A stretch of 40,504 bases of DNA from Sphingobacteriales bacterium (GTDB lineage: Bacteria; Bacteroidota; Bacteroidia; Chitinophagales; Chitinophagaceae): the NCBI GenBank assembly GCA_004144185.1, contig SEFP01000007.1:1-40504 (forward strand), in the 5' to 3' direction. Below, in pieces: positions 33,204-40,504 of the stretch. The notes under the pieces are model-generated. The model was not told the origin of the DNA. It saw only the letters and a list, made by a program, of their open reading frames with translations, and searched no databases. How positions within the stretch are numbered: position 1 is the first letter of the stretch; each line of letters starts with the position of its first letter. The translations under genes were made by a program, and so were the position numbers.

Positions 33204-34016
33204 ATGGAATGGTCAAAAGAATTTGTAGCCGAAGCGCTCGGGGTAGCCGGGCGCGATCTCATAGACGAAGGATTTACAATTGTACCGGAATACGAGGAAG
33301 ATACCATTCACCGGTTCCGGGTGGCTACCAAAAAGCTGCGGGCGCTGTTGCGGCTGGTAGAAGCGTCGCAGCCTGATGAGGTGTCTTCAAAGCTGCCGAA
33401 GAAATTCAAGAACCTGTACAGCCTTTCCGGAGACGTCCGGGATGGGCAGCTGATGACCAAACGCGCTGCCGAAACCGAGGCGACTGACTATGCCGACTGG
33501 CTGCGGCAGCGTACCGAAACGGCCAAAGAAGCCTTTGGCACCTTTTACGATTCTGCTATTCTCGTAAAACTGGGCAAAAAGCTTCGGAAAATCGAGCCGC
33601 AACCCTTGGCACTGGAAACGCTGAAAGCATTTTTTGCGGAGCGTTTTACGGCTATCGAAGGCATTCTGGCTAAAGAGCCACTGGAGGAGGAAGACCTGCA
33701 CGAGATCCGGAAGCAGGTAAAAGACCTGCAGCATATTTCCAAAATCGTTAAAGAGTACTGGCCCGAAGGCCTGGACGCTGCCGGGATCACTGCGGCACTC
33801 AAAGGAATGGAAAAGCTGGCCCAGCGCGCAGGCGATTTCAACGATCAGCACAATGCGCTGGTTTCCTTGGAGGCCTTTATGGAAACTACTCCTCCCACCG
33901 CTGCCACACAAGCCCTGTATGAGGCCTGGGAAGGTGAAAAAAATAAAGATCGCCAGAAGCTGGTTGAAGAAATTACAGCCTTTAAAGAAGCCGGTAAAAG
34001 CAGCCTGACCGCATAA
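33204..34016 (+). CDS. CHAD-domain protein
   Basis: This encodes 270 residues of helical protein. The CHAD signature begins near residue 35: DTIHRFRVATKKLRALLRL, with the His and basic residues that line the polyanion groove, and a second half has DLHEIRKQVKDLQHISK. CHAD domains bind inorganic polyphosphate and are found on polyphosphate or PHA granules in some bacteria. There is no fused CYTH domain. It is a single gene convergent with a lipoprotein gene (11 bases apart). A granule role is attractive because a PhaC-like gene lies 11 kb to the left, but this link is inference. Confidence 0.9.
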   Translation: MEWSKEFVAEALGVAGRDLIDEGFTIVPEYEEDTIHRFRVATKKLRALLRLVEASQPDEVSSKLPKKFKNLYSLSGDVRDGQLMTKRAAETEATDYADWLRQRTETAKEAFGTFYDSAILVKLGKKLRKIEPQPLALETLKAFFAERFTAIEGILAKEPLEEEDLHEIRKQVKDLQHISKIVKEYWPEGLDAAGITAALKGMEKLAQRAGDFNDQHNALVSLEAFMETTPPTAATQALYEAWEGEKNKDRQKLVEEITAFKEAGKSSLTA

Positions 34017-34027
34017 GCCAGTGTTCC

Positions 34028-34495
34028 TTACAATTCGTTGACGACTTCCACATCCTGAGACGTAAGGACGTTGCTTTTGTTGCCGGCATCATCGGCCATA
34101 TAGATTTCGTAGCGCTGGAGTTCGCGCTTACGGGCGGTATCGGTAATCTGAAACAGCAACGCCGTGGCATCCAACTCGATGATTGCCTGTCCGGAAGCGC
34201 CCAGTGAAGGATCAAGCTCTGCCTGGATTTCCGGAAACGGATATTCAACTGGTTGGGCAGCGCTATCGAGTATGTTTTTGAAAACTACCTTTGCCTGCCC
34301 GCCTTGGATATCGGCGTCGCCGTCTTTAAAGCTGAACCGGAATGCCAGACTGTCTTCGCTGCCCGGCAGAATGTTGATGGTTTGCGCCGACTGCCCCAGA
34401 TTGCTGATTTCCGGAACGGTGCCTGCAATGCGCTCTTTGGAACAGGAAAGCACGGCAACAACAGCCAACAGCGGGACGAATACAAGGCGTTTCAT
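34028..34495 (-). CDS. Lipoprotein of unknown function
   Basis: This encodes 155 residues from ATG 34495; the longer frame to 34792 runs antisense through the next gene and is rejected. The lipobox is VLSC (Cys18) followed by SKE. The mature part has a beta-sandwich look: INILPGSEDSLAFRFSFKDGDADIQ, then a strand-rich region with an YEIYMADDAGNKSN segment. The DGDADIQ stretch resembles calcium-binding loops in Bacteroidota surface lipoproteins. Name and function are unknown. Confidence 0.75.
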   Translation of the reverse strand: MKRLVFVPLLAVVAVLSCSKERIAGTVPEISNLGQSAQTINILPGSEDSLAFRFSFKDGDADIQGGQAKVVFKNILDSAAQPVEYPFPEIQAELDPSLGASGQAIIELDATALLFQITDTARKRELQRYEIYMADDAGNKSNVLTSQDVEVVNEL

Positions 34496-34543
34496 GGAGA
34501 TAGCTAAAGATAAGAACAGGGTGGGTTGCCAGCCATTAAAGAA

Positions 34544-35497
34544 ATGACAAATCGGGATTTTGAAAAAGCCGCTTTGCAGACCTTCCGGAAGCAGTATAAA
34601 GCCGGGGGAATTTACCGCCAGTATGCCGATGCCGTGCGCAAAACACCGGCTGCCGTTCAGACGCTGACCGATCTGCCGTTTCTGCCGGTTTCGTTTTTTA
34701 AAACGCACCGGGTTGGTCCTGATCCGGAATGCAAAGGAGCCGAAGCCATTTTTACGTCGAGCGGCACTACCGGTGCAGACACCAGCCGGCATTTGGTACC
34801 GTATCTGGCTTTATATGAGGAATCGTTTTTGAACGGCTTCGAGGCTGCCTATGGTCCGGTAACCGACTGGGTCATCCTGGCCTTGTTGCCGGCGTACCTG
34901 GAGCGTTCCGGAAGTTCGCTGGTCTATATGGCCGAGCAGCTGATCCAGCGGAGCGGACATCCGGAAAGCGGCTTTTATCTGTATGACCATGCCGCCCTGG
35001 CCCGGCAGTTGAGTGAATTGGAGGCCCGCGGACAGCAGACCCTGCTGTTGGGGGTCACCTTTGCGCTGCTCGATTTTGCCGAGGCTTTTGCAAGGTCGCT
35101 GACGCATACGGTGGTGATGGAAACGGGCGGCATGAAAGGCCGGAAAAAAGAGCTGACCCGCGGTGAAGTACACGAGCTATTGAAACACGCCTTCCGGATT
35201 CCACAGGTTCATTCCGAATATGGGATGACCGAGATGCTCAGTCAGGCCTATGCCAAAAGCGACGGACTTTTTACGCCTTCTGCAACCATGCGGGTATTGG
35301 TCCGGGAAGCAGCCGATCCGTTTTCGATGGGTCGGTCGGGGAGTGGAGTTCTCAATGTGATTGATCTGTCCAATCAGGACAGTTGTGCTTTTCTGGCCAC
35401 GGAAGATCTGGGGGTCGTGTATCCGGACGGGCGGTTTGAGGTTCGGGGCCGTTTGGATCATTCGGCGCTGCGTGGGTGCAGTTTGCTGACCGTCTGA
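34544..35497 (+). CDS. LuxE/PaaK-like acyl-adenylating enzyme
   Basis: This encodes 317 residues from ATG 34544; the TTG at 34526 is weaker. Residues near 68-75 read FTSSGTTG, the AMP-binding P-loop-like motif of the LuxE/PaaK group, preceded by LPFLPVSFFKTHRV, typical of LuxE (acyl-protein synthetase). Later motifs are METGGMKGRKKELTRGEVH, HSEYGMTEMLSQAY and a C-terminal LATEDLGVVYPDGRFEVRGRLDHS with the conserved Asp and Arg. No luxC or luxD reductase lies nearby. Proteins of this type are widespread single genes in Bacteroidota; the acyl substrate and acceptor are unknown. tRNA-Leu follows. Confidence 0.88.
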   Translation: MTNRDFEKAALQTFRKQYKAGGIYRQYADAVRKTPAAVQTLTDLPFLPVSFFKTHRVGPDPECKGAEAIFTSSGTTGADTSRHLVPYLALYEESFLNGFEAAYGPVTDWVILALLPAYLERSGSSLVYMAEQLIQRSGHPESGFYLYDHAALARQLSELEARGQQTLLLGVTFALLDFAEAFARSLTHTVVMETGGMKGRKKELTRGEVHELLKHAFRIPQVHSEYGMTEMLSQAYAKSDGLFTPSATMRVLVREAADPFSMGRSGSGVLNVIDLSNQDSCAFLATEDLGVVYPDGRFEVRGRLDHSALRGCSLLTV

Positions 35498-35505
35498 AAA
35501 AAAGA

Positions 35506-35536
35506 TTTGGAGAATTCCATTTCTGCATTACTTTTG
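35506..35536 (+). promoter_or_regulatory. Promoter of tRNA-Leu
   Basis: TTTG (35506-35509), 19 bases, then TACTTTTG (35529-35536): a full match to the Bacteroidota consensus. It ends 20 bases before the tRNA. Confidence 0.75.
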
Positions 35537-35556
35537 CACTCCTCAACTGAGGAAAT

Positions 35557-35643
35557 GCCCAGGTGGCGAAATTGGTAGACGCACTGTCTTCAGGTGGCAG
35601 CGTTCGCAAGGATGTGCTGGTTCGAATCCAGTCCTGGGCACCA
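35557..35643 (+). tRNA. tRNA-Leu(CAG)
   Basis: The acceptor stem GCCCAGG/CCTGGGC has discriminator A and an encoded CCA (35641-35643). The anticodon stem CTGTC/GGCAG (one G-U pair) frames TTCAGGT with anticodon CAG. There is a long variable arm, and the T-loop is GTTCGAATC. Unlike the serine tRNAs, CCA is in the DNA. Confidence 0.95.
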
Positions 35644-35654
35644 AAACAAAAAAG

Positions 35655-35681
35655 AAAAACCCGCGCTCGTCGCGGGTTTTT
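35655..35681 (+). terminator. Terminator after tRNA-Leu
   Basis: AAAAACCCGCG (35655-35665) and CGCGGGTTTTT (35671-35681) pair perfectly around a 5-base loop. The sequence is nearly the same as the hairpin between the tRNA-Ser genes. Confidence 0.85.
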
Positions 35682-36490
35682 CGTTGCTGGTAAGGGTTTC
35701 AGCCGTTTTTGCTTTTTGTGAAAACATGCTTAATAGTGCGTATTTTATGTACCTGTCTGTGTACCTAAATATCAGCGGGTTGAATTGCCGCAACATTATA
35801 CTTTGAATGCCTGCCTCCGTACGGACCAGGCACCGAACAGCCAAGAGATGTTTCCTCTGGTCATTATTGTAATTATTAATAGGGAACGATACCGAGTACC
35901 AGTGAACTGAAGTCTTCTAAAAGTGGAATGGGACAAGAATTTAAGACGGCGCCGGGGGCAGCGTTCTTCGGGTTGTTGTAAGATCATAAACGGGCGCTTG
36001 TGTTCGTCCGGGATAGGTGTTCCCGTGCCATAGAAAACAGGTGCTCTGAATCTTTGCTTAGGCCTGGGTATCGGTAGACATCCTACAAAGATCGAGAGTG
36101 GAAAAGCCCTTAACGTTATTAAGGATGCTTAAGGATAATTCAGGGTTATCCTTAAGGGCTGAAAGCAGCCTTATTACAGGTTTGTAGAGTATTCCCTAAG
36201 GATCCACTGAAATCCGCGCCCAGCAAGCGTTTAAGGCCTTAAGGATATGGAATTTTATCCTTAAGGCCTCCTTAGGGGAGGTGAAGACGCAAGGAGAACT
36301 AATAGCTATCTTGCATTTTAACCCACTATTTAGCTATAGCCTCCGAAAGAATGGCAGCATTCGCAGATGAGTTTGGCAACAACTCTTCTGATTTTGAAAA
36401 CCAGGATGGCCACTTTATACTAGCAACTGTCATCGTTGCTTCAATGGCTATAATGCTGTTTCTTTGATCGATTTCTTCATCCAGACACAA
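35682..36490. other. Non-coding stretch with CCTTAAGG hairpins
   Basis: About 800 bases hold no convincing gene; short frames on both strands lack start signals and protein-like composition. The right half (36105-36269) is filled with TTAAGGAT-based inverted repeats, listed separately. The final part before 36491 carries a weak TAnnTTTG-like box (TTTCTTTG). The stretch next to a tRNA could be a remnant of an excised or decayed element, but I find no copy of the tRNA 3' end in it. Confidence 0.5.
36105..36269. repeat. Cluster of TTAAGGAT inverted repeats
   Basis: Hairpin 1 is CTTAAGGATAA (36128-36138) with TTATCCTTAAG (36146-36156), perfect with a 7-base loop. Its right arm can instead pair with AGCCCTTAA (36105-36113) via TTAAGGGCT (36152-36160). 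Hairpin 2 is AGGCCTTAAGGATA (36234-36247) with TATCCTTAAGGCCT (36256-36269), perfect over 14 bp with an 8-base loop. A further TTAAGGAT lies at 36119-36126 and CTAAGGAT at 36196-36203. Confidence 0.8.
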
Positions 36491-37195
36491 ATGAAAAAAC
36501 GCATCATCGCCGTCGCCTTCCTTGCAGCAACCCTGCCGACCGCTCTTCGCGCGCAAGACTTTATGGAAAAGGCTAACGCCTTTAGCTACAGTAAGGATGC
36601 GTACATCTACCTTGAATCGGGCGACAGTATCATCGCACCGCTCCAGCTAGTCGATTACCATAAAGGCGTCGTCAGCAAGGTGAAAGTGCGCAAAGACGGC
36701 GAGAAGCAAGTCATCGACGTGAACACCATTCGTACAGTGTACTTCCCAATCTCGGCCATGGGAAAACTGAGCAGCGCGCTTGGGCAGGCGGTCAAAATGG
36801 AGAAGTGGGACAAGTCGGGTACGAATGTGAACCTGCTGAACAACGGCTACGTACTGTTCGAGAAGATCCCGGCCATCATCAAAGGCAAAGAGGAACCGGT
36901 GCTGGCCCAGCTTCTCAACCCCGGCTTCGCGGGCAAAATCCAAGTCTACGCCGACTTCGGAGCTTCGGAGAGCACCAGCTATGGCATCGGCGGCATCACA
37001 CTGGCCGGTGGGGACGATCTTTCCTACTACTTCCGGAAAGGTACCAGCCCGGCCGAGCGCGTGCGCCGCAAGGATTTTAAAGAAAAGATTGCCGCCTATT
37101 TCGGCGATTGCCCGGCGCTGGCGGCGCAGTTGGAAAAGAATTACGACTGGATCAGCCTGCACCGGTACATCTACCAGCACTCGGAGTGCCAATGA
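36491..37195 (+). CDS. Secreted protein of unknown function
   Basis: This encodes 234 residues from ATG 36491, which starts at MKKRIIA, a signal peptide ending ALRAQ (about residue 22). An earlier in-frame start at 36464 would spoil the signal. Mature residues include YIYLESGDSIIAPLQLVDYHKGVV, an SH3-like beta segment, VYADFGASESTSYGIGGITLAGG, and a C-terminal region with AYFGDCPALAAQLEKNYDWISLHRYIYQHSECQ. I have seen this arrangement in uncharacterised Bacteroidota proteins and cannot assign a function. It is a single gene, followed by a strong terminator at 37305-37336. Confidence 0.75.
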   Translation: MKKRIIAVAFLAATLPTALRAQDFMEKANAFSYSKDAYIYLESGDSIIAPLQLVDYHKGVVSKVKVRKDGEKQVIDVNTIRTVYFPISAMGKLSSALGQAVKMEKWDKSGTNVNLLNNGYVLFEKIPAIIKGKEEPVLAQLLNPGFAGKIQVYADFGASESTSYGIGGITLAGGDDLSYYFRKGTSPAERVRRKDFKEKIAAYFGDCPALAAQLEKNYDWISLHRYIYQHSECQ

Positions 37196-37304
37196 TCCTT
37201 TGGATACCATTCCCATTCAAACAAAAGCGCCGGTTCACGCGTGAACATGACTGGGCTAATTTCAAAATTCTAAAGATCTAGCAATAGCTATCAGTGGAGA
37301 AAAC

Positions 37305-37336
37305 AAAAAACGGTTGGTGCAACACCAACCGTTTTT
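37305..37336. terminator. Strong bidirectional terminator
   Basis: AAAAACGGTTGGTG (37306-37319) and CACCAACCGTTTTT (37323-37336) pair perfectly over 14 bp around CAA, flanked by A and T runs on either side. It serves the convergent genes at 36491 and 37361. Confidence 0.9.
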
Positions 37337-37360
37337 CGTACGGATAAAATAATTGATAGA

Positions 37361-38974
37361 TTATTGCTTAACGAATTTGCCTGTCTGTACCGGCGCGCCT
37401 TCTGCTTTGTAGCTCACCTGGTACATCCCTGGAGCCAAACCTGTGACGCGCAGCTGCGTGTGATTGTCATCTTTATCAGCAGTTGCTGAAAGAACCAGTT
37501 GACCGGTCACATTCCGGACCTCACAAACGCCTTGACCAGTGGCGTGCGAGATTGTGATCAGGTCGGTTGCCGGGTTGGGGAAAATGGCAAAAGGAATGAC
37601 GGCGGTTTGCGCTATGACACTGCTGGGTACCGAGCGATTCTGATATTGCGCCCAATCCGGCTGTTGCGCGTTGAATTTAGCTGTGAACACCCGGGCGTCA
37701 TCGCCATGCCCGTCGCCTGCGATACCCAGGTCAACTCCACCGATAATCACATCCCCATTATCGTCCTTATGCAGGGCTTGAGCGTAACAATTCAGCGGAA
37801 ACTGGTAGGCATTTGGTCCGTAGTAGATGTCGTTCGCGGTTTTATCTATATAAGTCAGGTAGTCATGAACCCCATCGCTAAAGGTGACAATATGGTCACC
37901 GATGGGACTGATAATTAGATTCTTGCCCAGACCGACTACACTGGAGAAGCCCCACGTCATAGGACCCATTAATTGGGGAGTATATGTTGACCAATACGCG
38001 TGGTTACCTGGGGCACTCATGATAGCACTGGTGTTTCCCAACAAAACAATGTCGTCGGTCAGTGGATCAACATCCACGTCTTCAGCAAGGATTGAAGACG
38101 TCCAAGTGATGGGAGAAAGTGTATTTAAGTCAAACTGCGAGATACTGCCTGCCCCACCAAAATCAAGCTGCCCAGCAAGAATGATAGTTTGACTTGAGGA
38201 GTGAATAGTCATACAATTGGCAAAGAGATGAGGCGTGTAATTGGATCCGGGAAGACTCGTTATTGAATTTGATCCCGATGCAAGTACTGCTCCGCCTGCG
38301 TTACACTTGATGACCTGATGAACATTGGTTACTCCAGTCGGATCAACGGCTGTCAAGGCTACAATGATATCTCCATTGTATAGAATCAAATCCTTCGCCT
38401 CGGCATCCGCCAATGATGAAACGTACGTACTAGGCAATAAAGTCATCCAGACTACATTGTCTGTTAGAGTATTGAAACACAGCAGAAAGGGGCGTGGAAC
38501 AGCTGAACCATTCGCTTTCGTGACGCCACACATATAGAGTCGTTTAGTCGCCTGGTCGTAGGTTGTTTTATACACCTTGTCGATGCTGTTAGCACCGAGT
38601 CCGCAGTAGATGCCCAAGTCCAGCTTTTTATAAACCAGAACGGCGCCCGTTTTAGAGTTCCTTTTAAAATAAAACACGTTTGGGTTGACACCAGCGCCCG
38701 GAATGAAATTGCCGACTTCAAAATGGAGTTTGCTCGCTCCGGCTTCGCCTTCCACATCTGCTACCGAAGCTGTGCTCGTGTTGATGTGATAGCTTAGGGA
38801 CGTAGCTGGATTGGGACTCCAGTTAGCTGAGAATCCTGGATAGTAGCTATAGCTGCAGGGCCACCAATACGTGGTGCTGCAAGCAGGGCTACTGCCGCCG
38901 TCTGGAAGAAACACCTGGGCCTGGCTAACCAGAGAGGACAGCGCCAAACCAAGAAGTAAAAATGTCTTTTTCAT
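37361..38974 (-). CDS. Secreted T9SS cargo protein (type A sorting domain)
   Basis: This encodes 537 residues. A signal peptide ends VSQAQ (about 20). The body (about 25-440) looks like a beta-propeller, with repeated strand patterns such as KTGAVLVYKKLDLG, KRLYMCGVTKANG, DDIVLLGNTSA and DNGDVIIGGVDLG, reading like a logged-trip or SBBP/Kelch-type propeller. The last 80 residues are a Por secretion C-terminal domain: FPNPATDLITISH, VRNVTGQLVLSA, LRVTGLAPGMYQVSYKAEG and KFVKQ. T9SS would export it and cleave or anchor this tail at the cell surface. The family is not otherwise named. It is transcribed alone from a promoter at 39006-39036. Confidence 0.88.
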   Translation of the reverse strand: MKKTFLLLGLALSSLVSQAQVFLPDGGSSPACSTTYWWPCSYSYYPGFSANWSPNPATSLSYHINTSTASVADVEGEAGASKLHFEVGNFIPGAGVNPNVFYFKRNSKTGAVLVYKKLDLGIYCGLGANSIDKVYKTTYDQATKRLYMCGVTKANGSAVPRPFLLCFNTLTDNVVWMTLLPSTYVSSLADAEAKDLILYNGDIIVALTAVDPTGVTNVHQVIKCNAGGAVLASGSNSITSLPGSNYTPHLFANCMTIHSSSQTIILAGQLDFGGAGSISQFDLNTLSPITWTSSILAEDVDVDPLTDDIVLLGNTSAIMSAPGNHAYWSTYTPQLMGPMTWGFSSVVGLGKNLIISPIGDHIVTFSDGVHDYLTYIDKTANDIYYGPNAYQFPLNCYAQALHKDDNGDVIIGGVDLGIAGDGHGDDARVFTAKFNAQQPDWAQYQNRSVPSSVIAQTAVIPFAIFPNPATDLITISHATGQGVCEVRNVTGQLVLSATADKDDNHTQLRVTGLAPGMYQVSYKAEGAPVQTGKFVKQ

Positions 38975-39005
38975 AAAAAAGAAATAAGTTTAAGTGAAAC
39001 TAATG

Positions 39006-39036
39006 CTAAAATACGTAAAATAAATCATTTTTACAA
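39006..39036 (-). promoter_or_regulatory. Promoter of the T9SS cargo gene
   Basis: On the minus strand TTG (39036-39034), 20 bases, TATTTTAG (39013-39006), one base off TAnnTTTG. The ATG is about 30 bases downstream. Confidence 0.5.
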
Positions 39037-39249
39037 GTACCATACTGGTTTAAATATATCATCGGATATAATGAACACTACTGCTTGTTAATAGAAATGA
39101 CTCAATCGGTGGAAGTAAGACTTATGTGACACAGCTGATTCCTATGCTCCTAATTTTCTGAATTTCAGCCAGTACGAGTCAAATAAAGGGGTTGGTTTAT
39201 TGATCCCAGCCTTTTTAGTGGTACTATCGGTTCTTGGAAAGTTATCAGC

Positions 39250-39257
39250 TATATTTG
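39250..39257 (+). promoter_or_regulatory. TAnnTTTG box before the repeat-protein gene
   Basis: TATATTTG is a full -7 match. The first ATG is only 3 bases away and the second 6, which suggests a leaderless message. A TTG at 39234-39236 is closer than usual (13 bases). Confidence 0.45.
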
Positions 39258-39260
39258 GGT

Positions 39261-40504
39261 ATGATGAAAAATCTACTTGTTCTGCTCTTCTCTTTCCTGG
39301 TTACCCCTGCGTTTGGACAACCACCCGTCATCCAATGGCAAAAGTCTTTCGGTGGCACTAATCAGGACATGGCTGCATCCATCCGCCAAACAACAGACGG
39401 CGGATATATTATCCTCGGCTCTACAAACTCTGCTGATGGGGACATCATCAGCACTCATGGCAGGAGTGAATACTGGGTAGTGAAAATTTCAAATGTAGGT
39501 GCCATTCAATGGCAAAAGATATTAGGAGGGAAGGGAGAGGAAACCGCTTCCGATATCCGGCAAACAAGTGATGGAGGTTATATCGTTGTTGGGTGGTCGG
39601 GATCTGATGATGGCGACGTAACGAGTAACCATGGAGGCTTTAATGATATCTGGGTTGTGAAACTATCCGGAACGGGTGCGATTCAATGGCAACAAACATT
39701 CGGTGGATCGGCCACTGAATATGTCGGAGAGATCCGGCAGACAACTGATGGCGGTTATGTATTTGCCGGAATGACCTCTTCATCAGATGGTGATGTAACC
39801 AATAAGAAAGGAGCGGGTGATGTCTGGGTGGTGAAACTCTCTGATACAGGTACTGTTCAATGGCAAAAGACACTGGGAGGAACGTCCCTTGAGGAAGCGC
39901 ATTCGATTCAGCAAACAAACGATGGGGGATATGTTATTGCCGGAAATACCTCCTCCAATGATGGAGATGTGACGGGTCTTCATGGGGTTCATGATGATGT
40001 TTGGGTAGTGAAACTCTCTGATATCGGTGATATCCAGTGGCAAAAAACATTGGGGGGTTCGCTAAGAGACGTTGCGTACTCGATTCGGCAAACAGCAGAT
40101 AGCGGGTATATTATTGCCGGATCTACCTCTTCTAATAACGGAGATGTTACAGGCAACCATGGAGGTGCGGATGCCTGGATTGTAAAGCTTTCCAAGACAG
40201 GTGTAGTCCAGTGGAAAAAAGTATTGGGAGGTCCTCAGGATGAAGTGGCCCGTTCCATAGAGCTAACCCCTGATGGCGGCTACCTGATGGCTGGCTCCTC
40301 TCAGCAGATCGGTGGAGATGTAATATCCAACCAGGGCGATGCCGACTATTGGTTGGTAAAGATGAATAGTACCGGAATCATCCAATGGCGCCAATCGCTG
40401 GGTGGCACTCTGCAGGACATTGGTCAGTCTGCCCAGCCAACATCGGATGGAGGCTGTATAGTCGCCGGATTTGCAAGTTCAAATAATGGAGACGTGCTGG
40501 TAAA
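39261..40504 (+). CDS. Secreted protein made of 58-59-residue repeats (N-terminal part)
   Basis: The frame is open to the window edge: 414 residues, no stop. A signal peptide ends AFGQ (about 20). From residue 24 it is a tandem array: units begin at 39330, 39504, 39681, 39855, 40032, 40206 and 40380, six complete and a seventh cut off. The consensus pattern is (I/V)QWQK, then GG, then D-x-A-x-S-I-x-Q-T-x-D-G-G-Y-(I/V)-(I/V)-(A/V)-G, then DGDV and a W-(V/I)-V-K-(L/I) strand. The regular length, strand pattern and Gly turns suggest a beta-propeller or solenoid on the surface; a T9SS tail beyond the edge is likely but unseen. Repeats are similar at the DNA level, so copy number may vary between strains. 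Confidence 0.85.
   Translation, partial: MMKNLLVLLFSFLVTPAFGQPPVIQWQKSFGGTNQDMAASIRQTTDGGYIILGSTNSADGDIISTHGRSEYWVVKISNVGAIQWQKILGGKGEETASDIRQTSDGGYIVVGWSGSDDGDVTSNHGGFNDIWVVKLSGTGAIQWQQTFGGSATEYVGEIRQTTDGGYVFAGMTSSSDGDVTNKKGAGDVWVVKLSDTGTVQWQKTLGGTSLEEAHSIQQTNDGGYVIAGNTSSNDGDVTGLHGVHDDVWVVKLSDIGDIQWQKTLGGSLRDVAYSIRQTADSGYIIAGSTSSNNGDVTGNHGGADAWIVKLSKTGVVQWKKVLGGPQDEVARSIELTPDGGYLMAGSSQQIGGDVISNQGDADYWLVKMNSTGIIQWRQSLGGTLQDIGQSAQPTSDGGCIVAGFASSNNGDVLV
39330..40504 (+). repeat. In-gene tandem repeats, period 174-177 bp
   Basis: Spacing between unit starts is 174, 177, 174, 177, 174 and 174 bases. Units share the opening CAATGGCAAA or a close variant, and further on GATGGnGGnTATnTT and GGAGATGT blocks. 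Confidence 0.9.

Larger units (their letters stand above)
38975..39260. other. AT-rich divergent promoter region
   Basis: 286 bases between divergent secreted-protein genes. Two promoter-like boxes are listed separately; I see nothing else besides AT-rich sequence. Confidence 0.5.

Noticed and set aside
35796-35987. 63-residue minus frame in the gap after tRNA-Leu
   Set aside because: Basic, low-information composition, no start signal or family; likely chance.

Overview
The window is a piece of a Bacteroidota chromosome, possibly Chitinophagaceae-like (the family is a guess). The evidence is: promoters of the Bacteroidota type (TTTG, about 19 bp, then TAnnTTTG) in front of several genes; lipoproteins with short Lys/Asp/Ser-rich tethers; a type IX secretion C-terminal sorting domain; a CzcA permease fused to its outer-membrane channel; and a pyrR-pyrB pair. 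By eye the host part is around 52-54% GC. The first 3.6 kb is AT-richer and looks foreign.

Layout. 1-4966 is the right end of a prophage: an endolysin tail (cut by the window edge), an overlapping spanin-like lipoprotein, a cargo block (winged-helix DUF5343-like protein, small membrane and zinc-ribbon proteins, a DUF4406-like protein, a lipoprotein), and a tyrosine integrase next to two tandem tRNA-Ser genes that mark the insertion site. 5.3-14.8 kb holds a lipoprotein MsrA and a leftward metal-efflux operon (DUF6660 protein, CzcA-CzcC fusion, CzcB, P1B ATPase). 15-18.4 kb is a rightward housekeeping run (pyrR, pyrB, accD, a small membrane protein, smpB). 18.4-24 kb is leftward: three secreted proteins, an alpha/beta hydrolase, an orphan class III PHA synthase and an Nramp transporter fused to a UspA domain. 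trpS and a deoxynucleoside kinase run rightward at 24.2-25.8 kb.

25.8-31.7 kb is a tight leftward five-gene unit: zinc-ribbon/FHA protein, membrane FHA protein, membrane PP2C phosphatase, membrane Ser/Thr kinase and a secreted GH3 N-acetylhexosaminidase. It reads as a phospho-signalling module that spans the inner membrane and is coupled to cell-wall turnover. 32-35.5 kb has a UV-damage endonuclease, a CHAD protein, a lipoprotein and a LuxE-like acyl-adenylating enzyme, followed by tRNA-Leu(CAG). After a non-coding stretch with striking CCTTAAGG hairpins come a secreted protein, a T9SS-secreted protein and the start of a 58-59-residue repeat protein that runs off the right edge.

The most unusual signal is not a gene. 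The palindrome TTCCGGAA occurs 36 times by eye in 40.5 kb, where under one is expected by chance. It lies in coding and non-coding DNA and in all three reading frames, like the HIP1 highly iterated palindrome of cyanobacteria.
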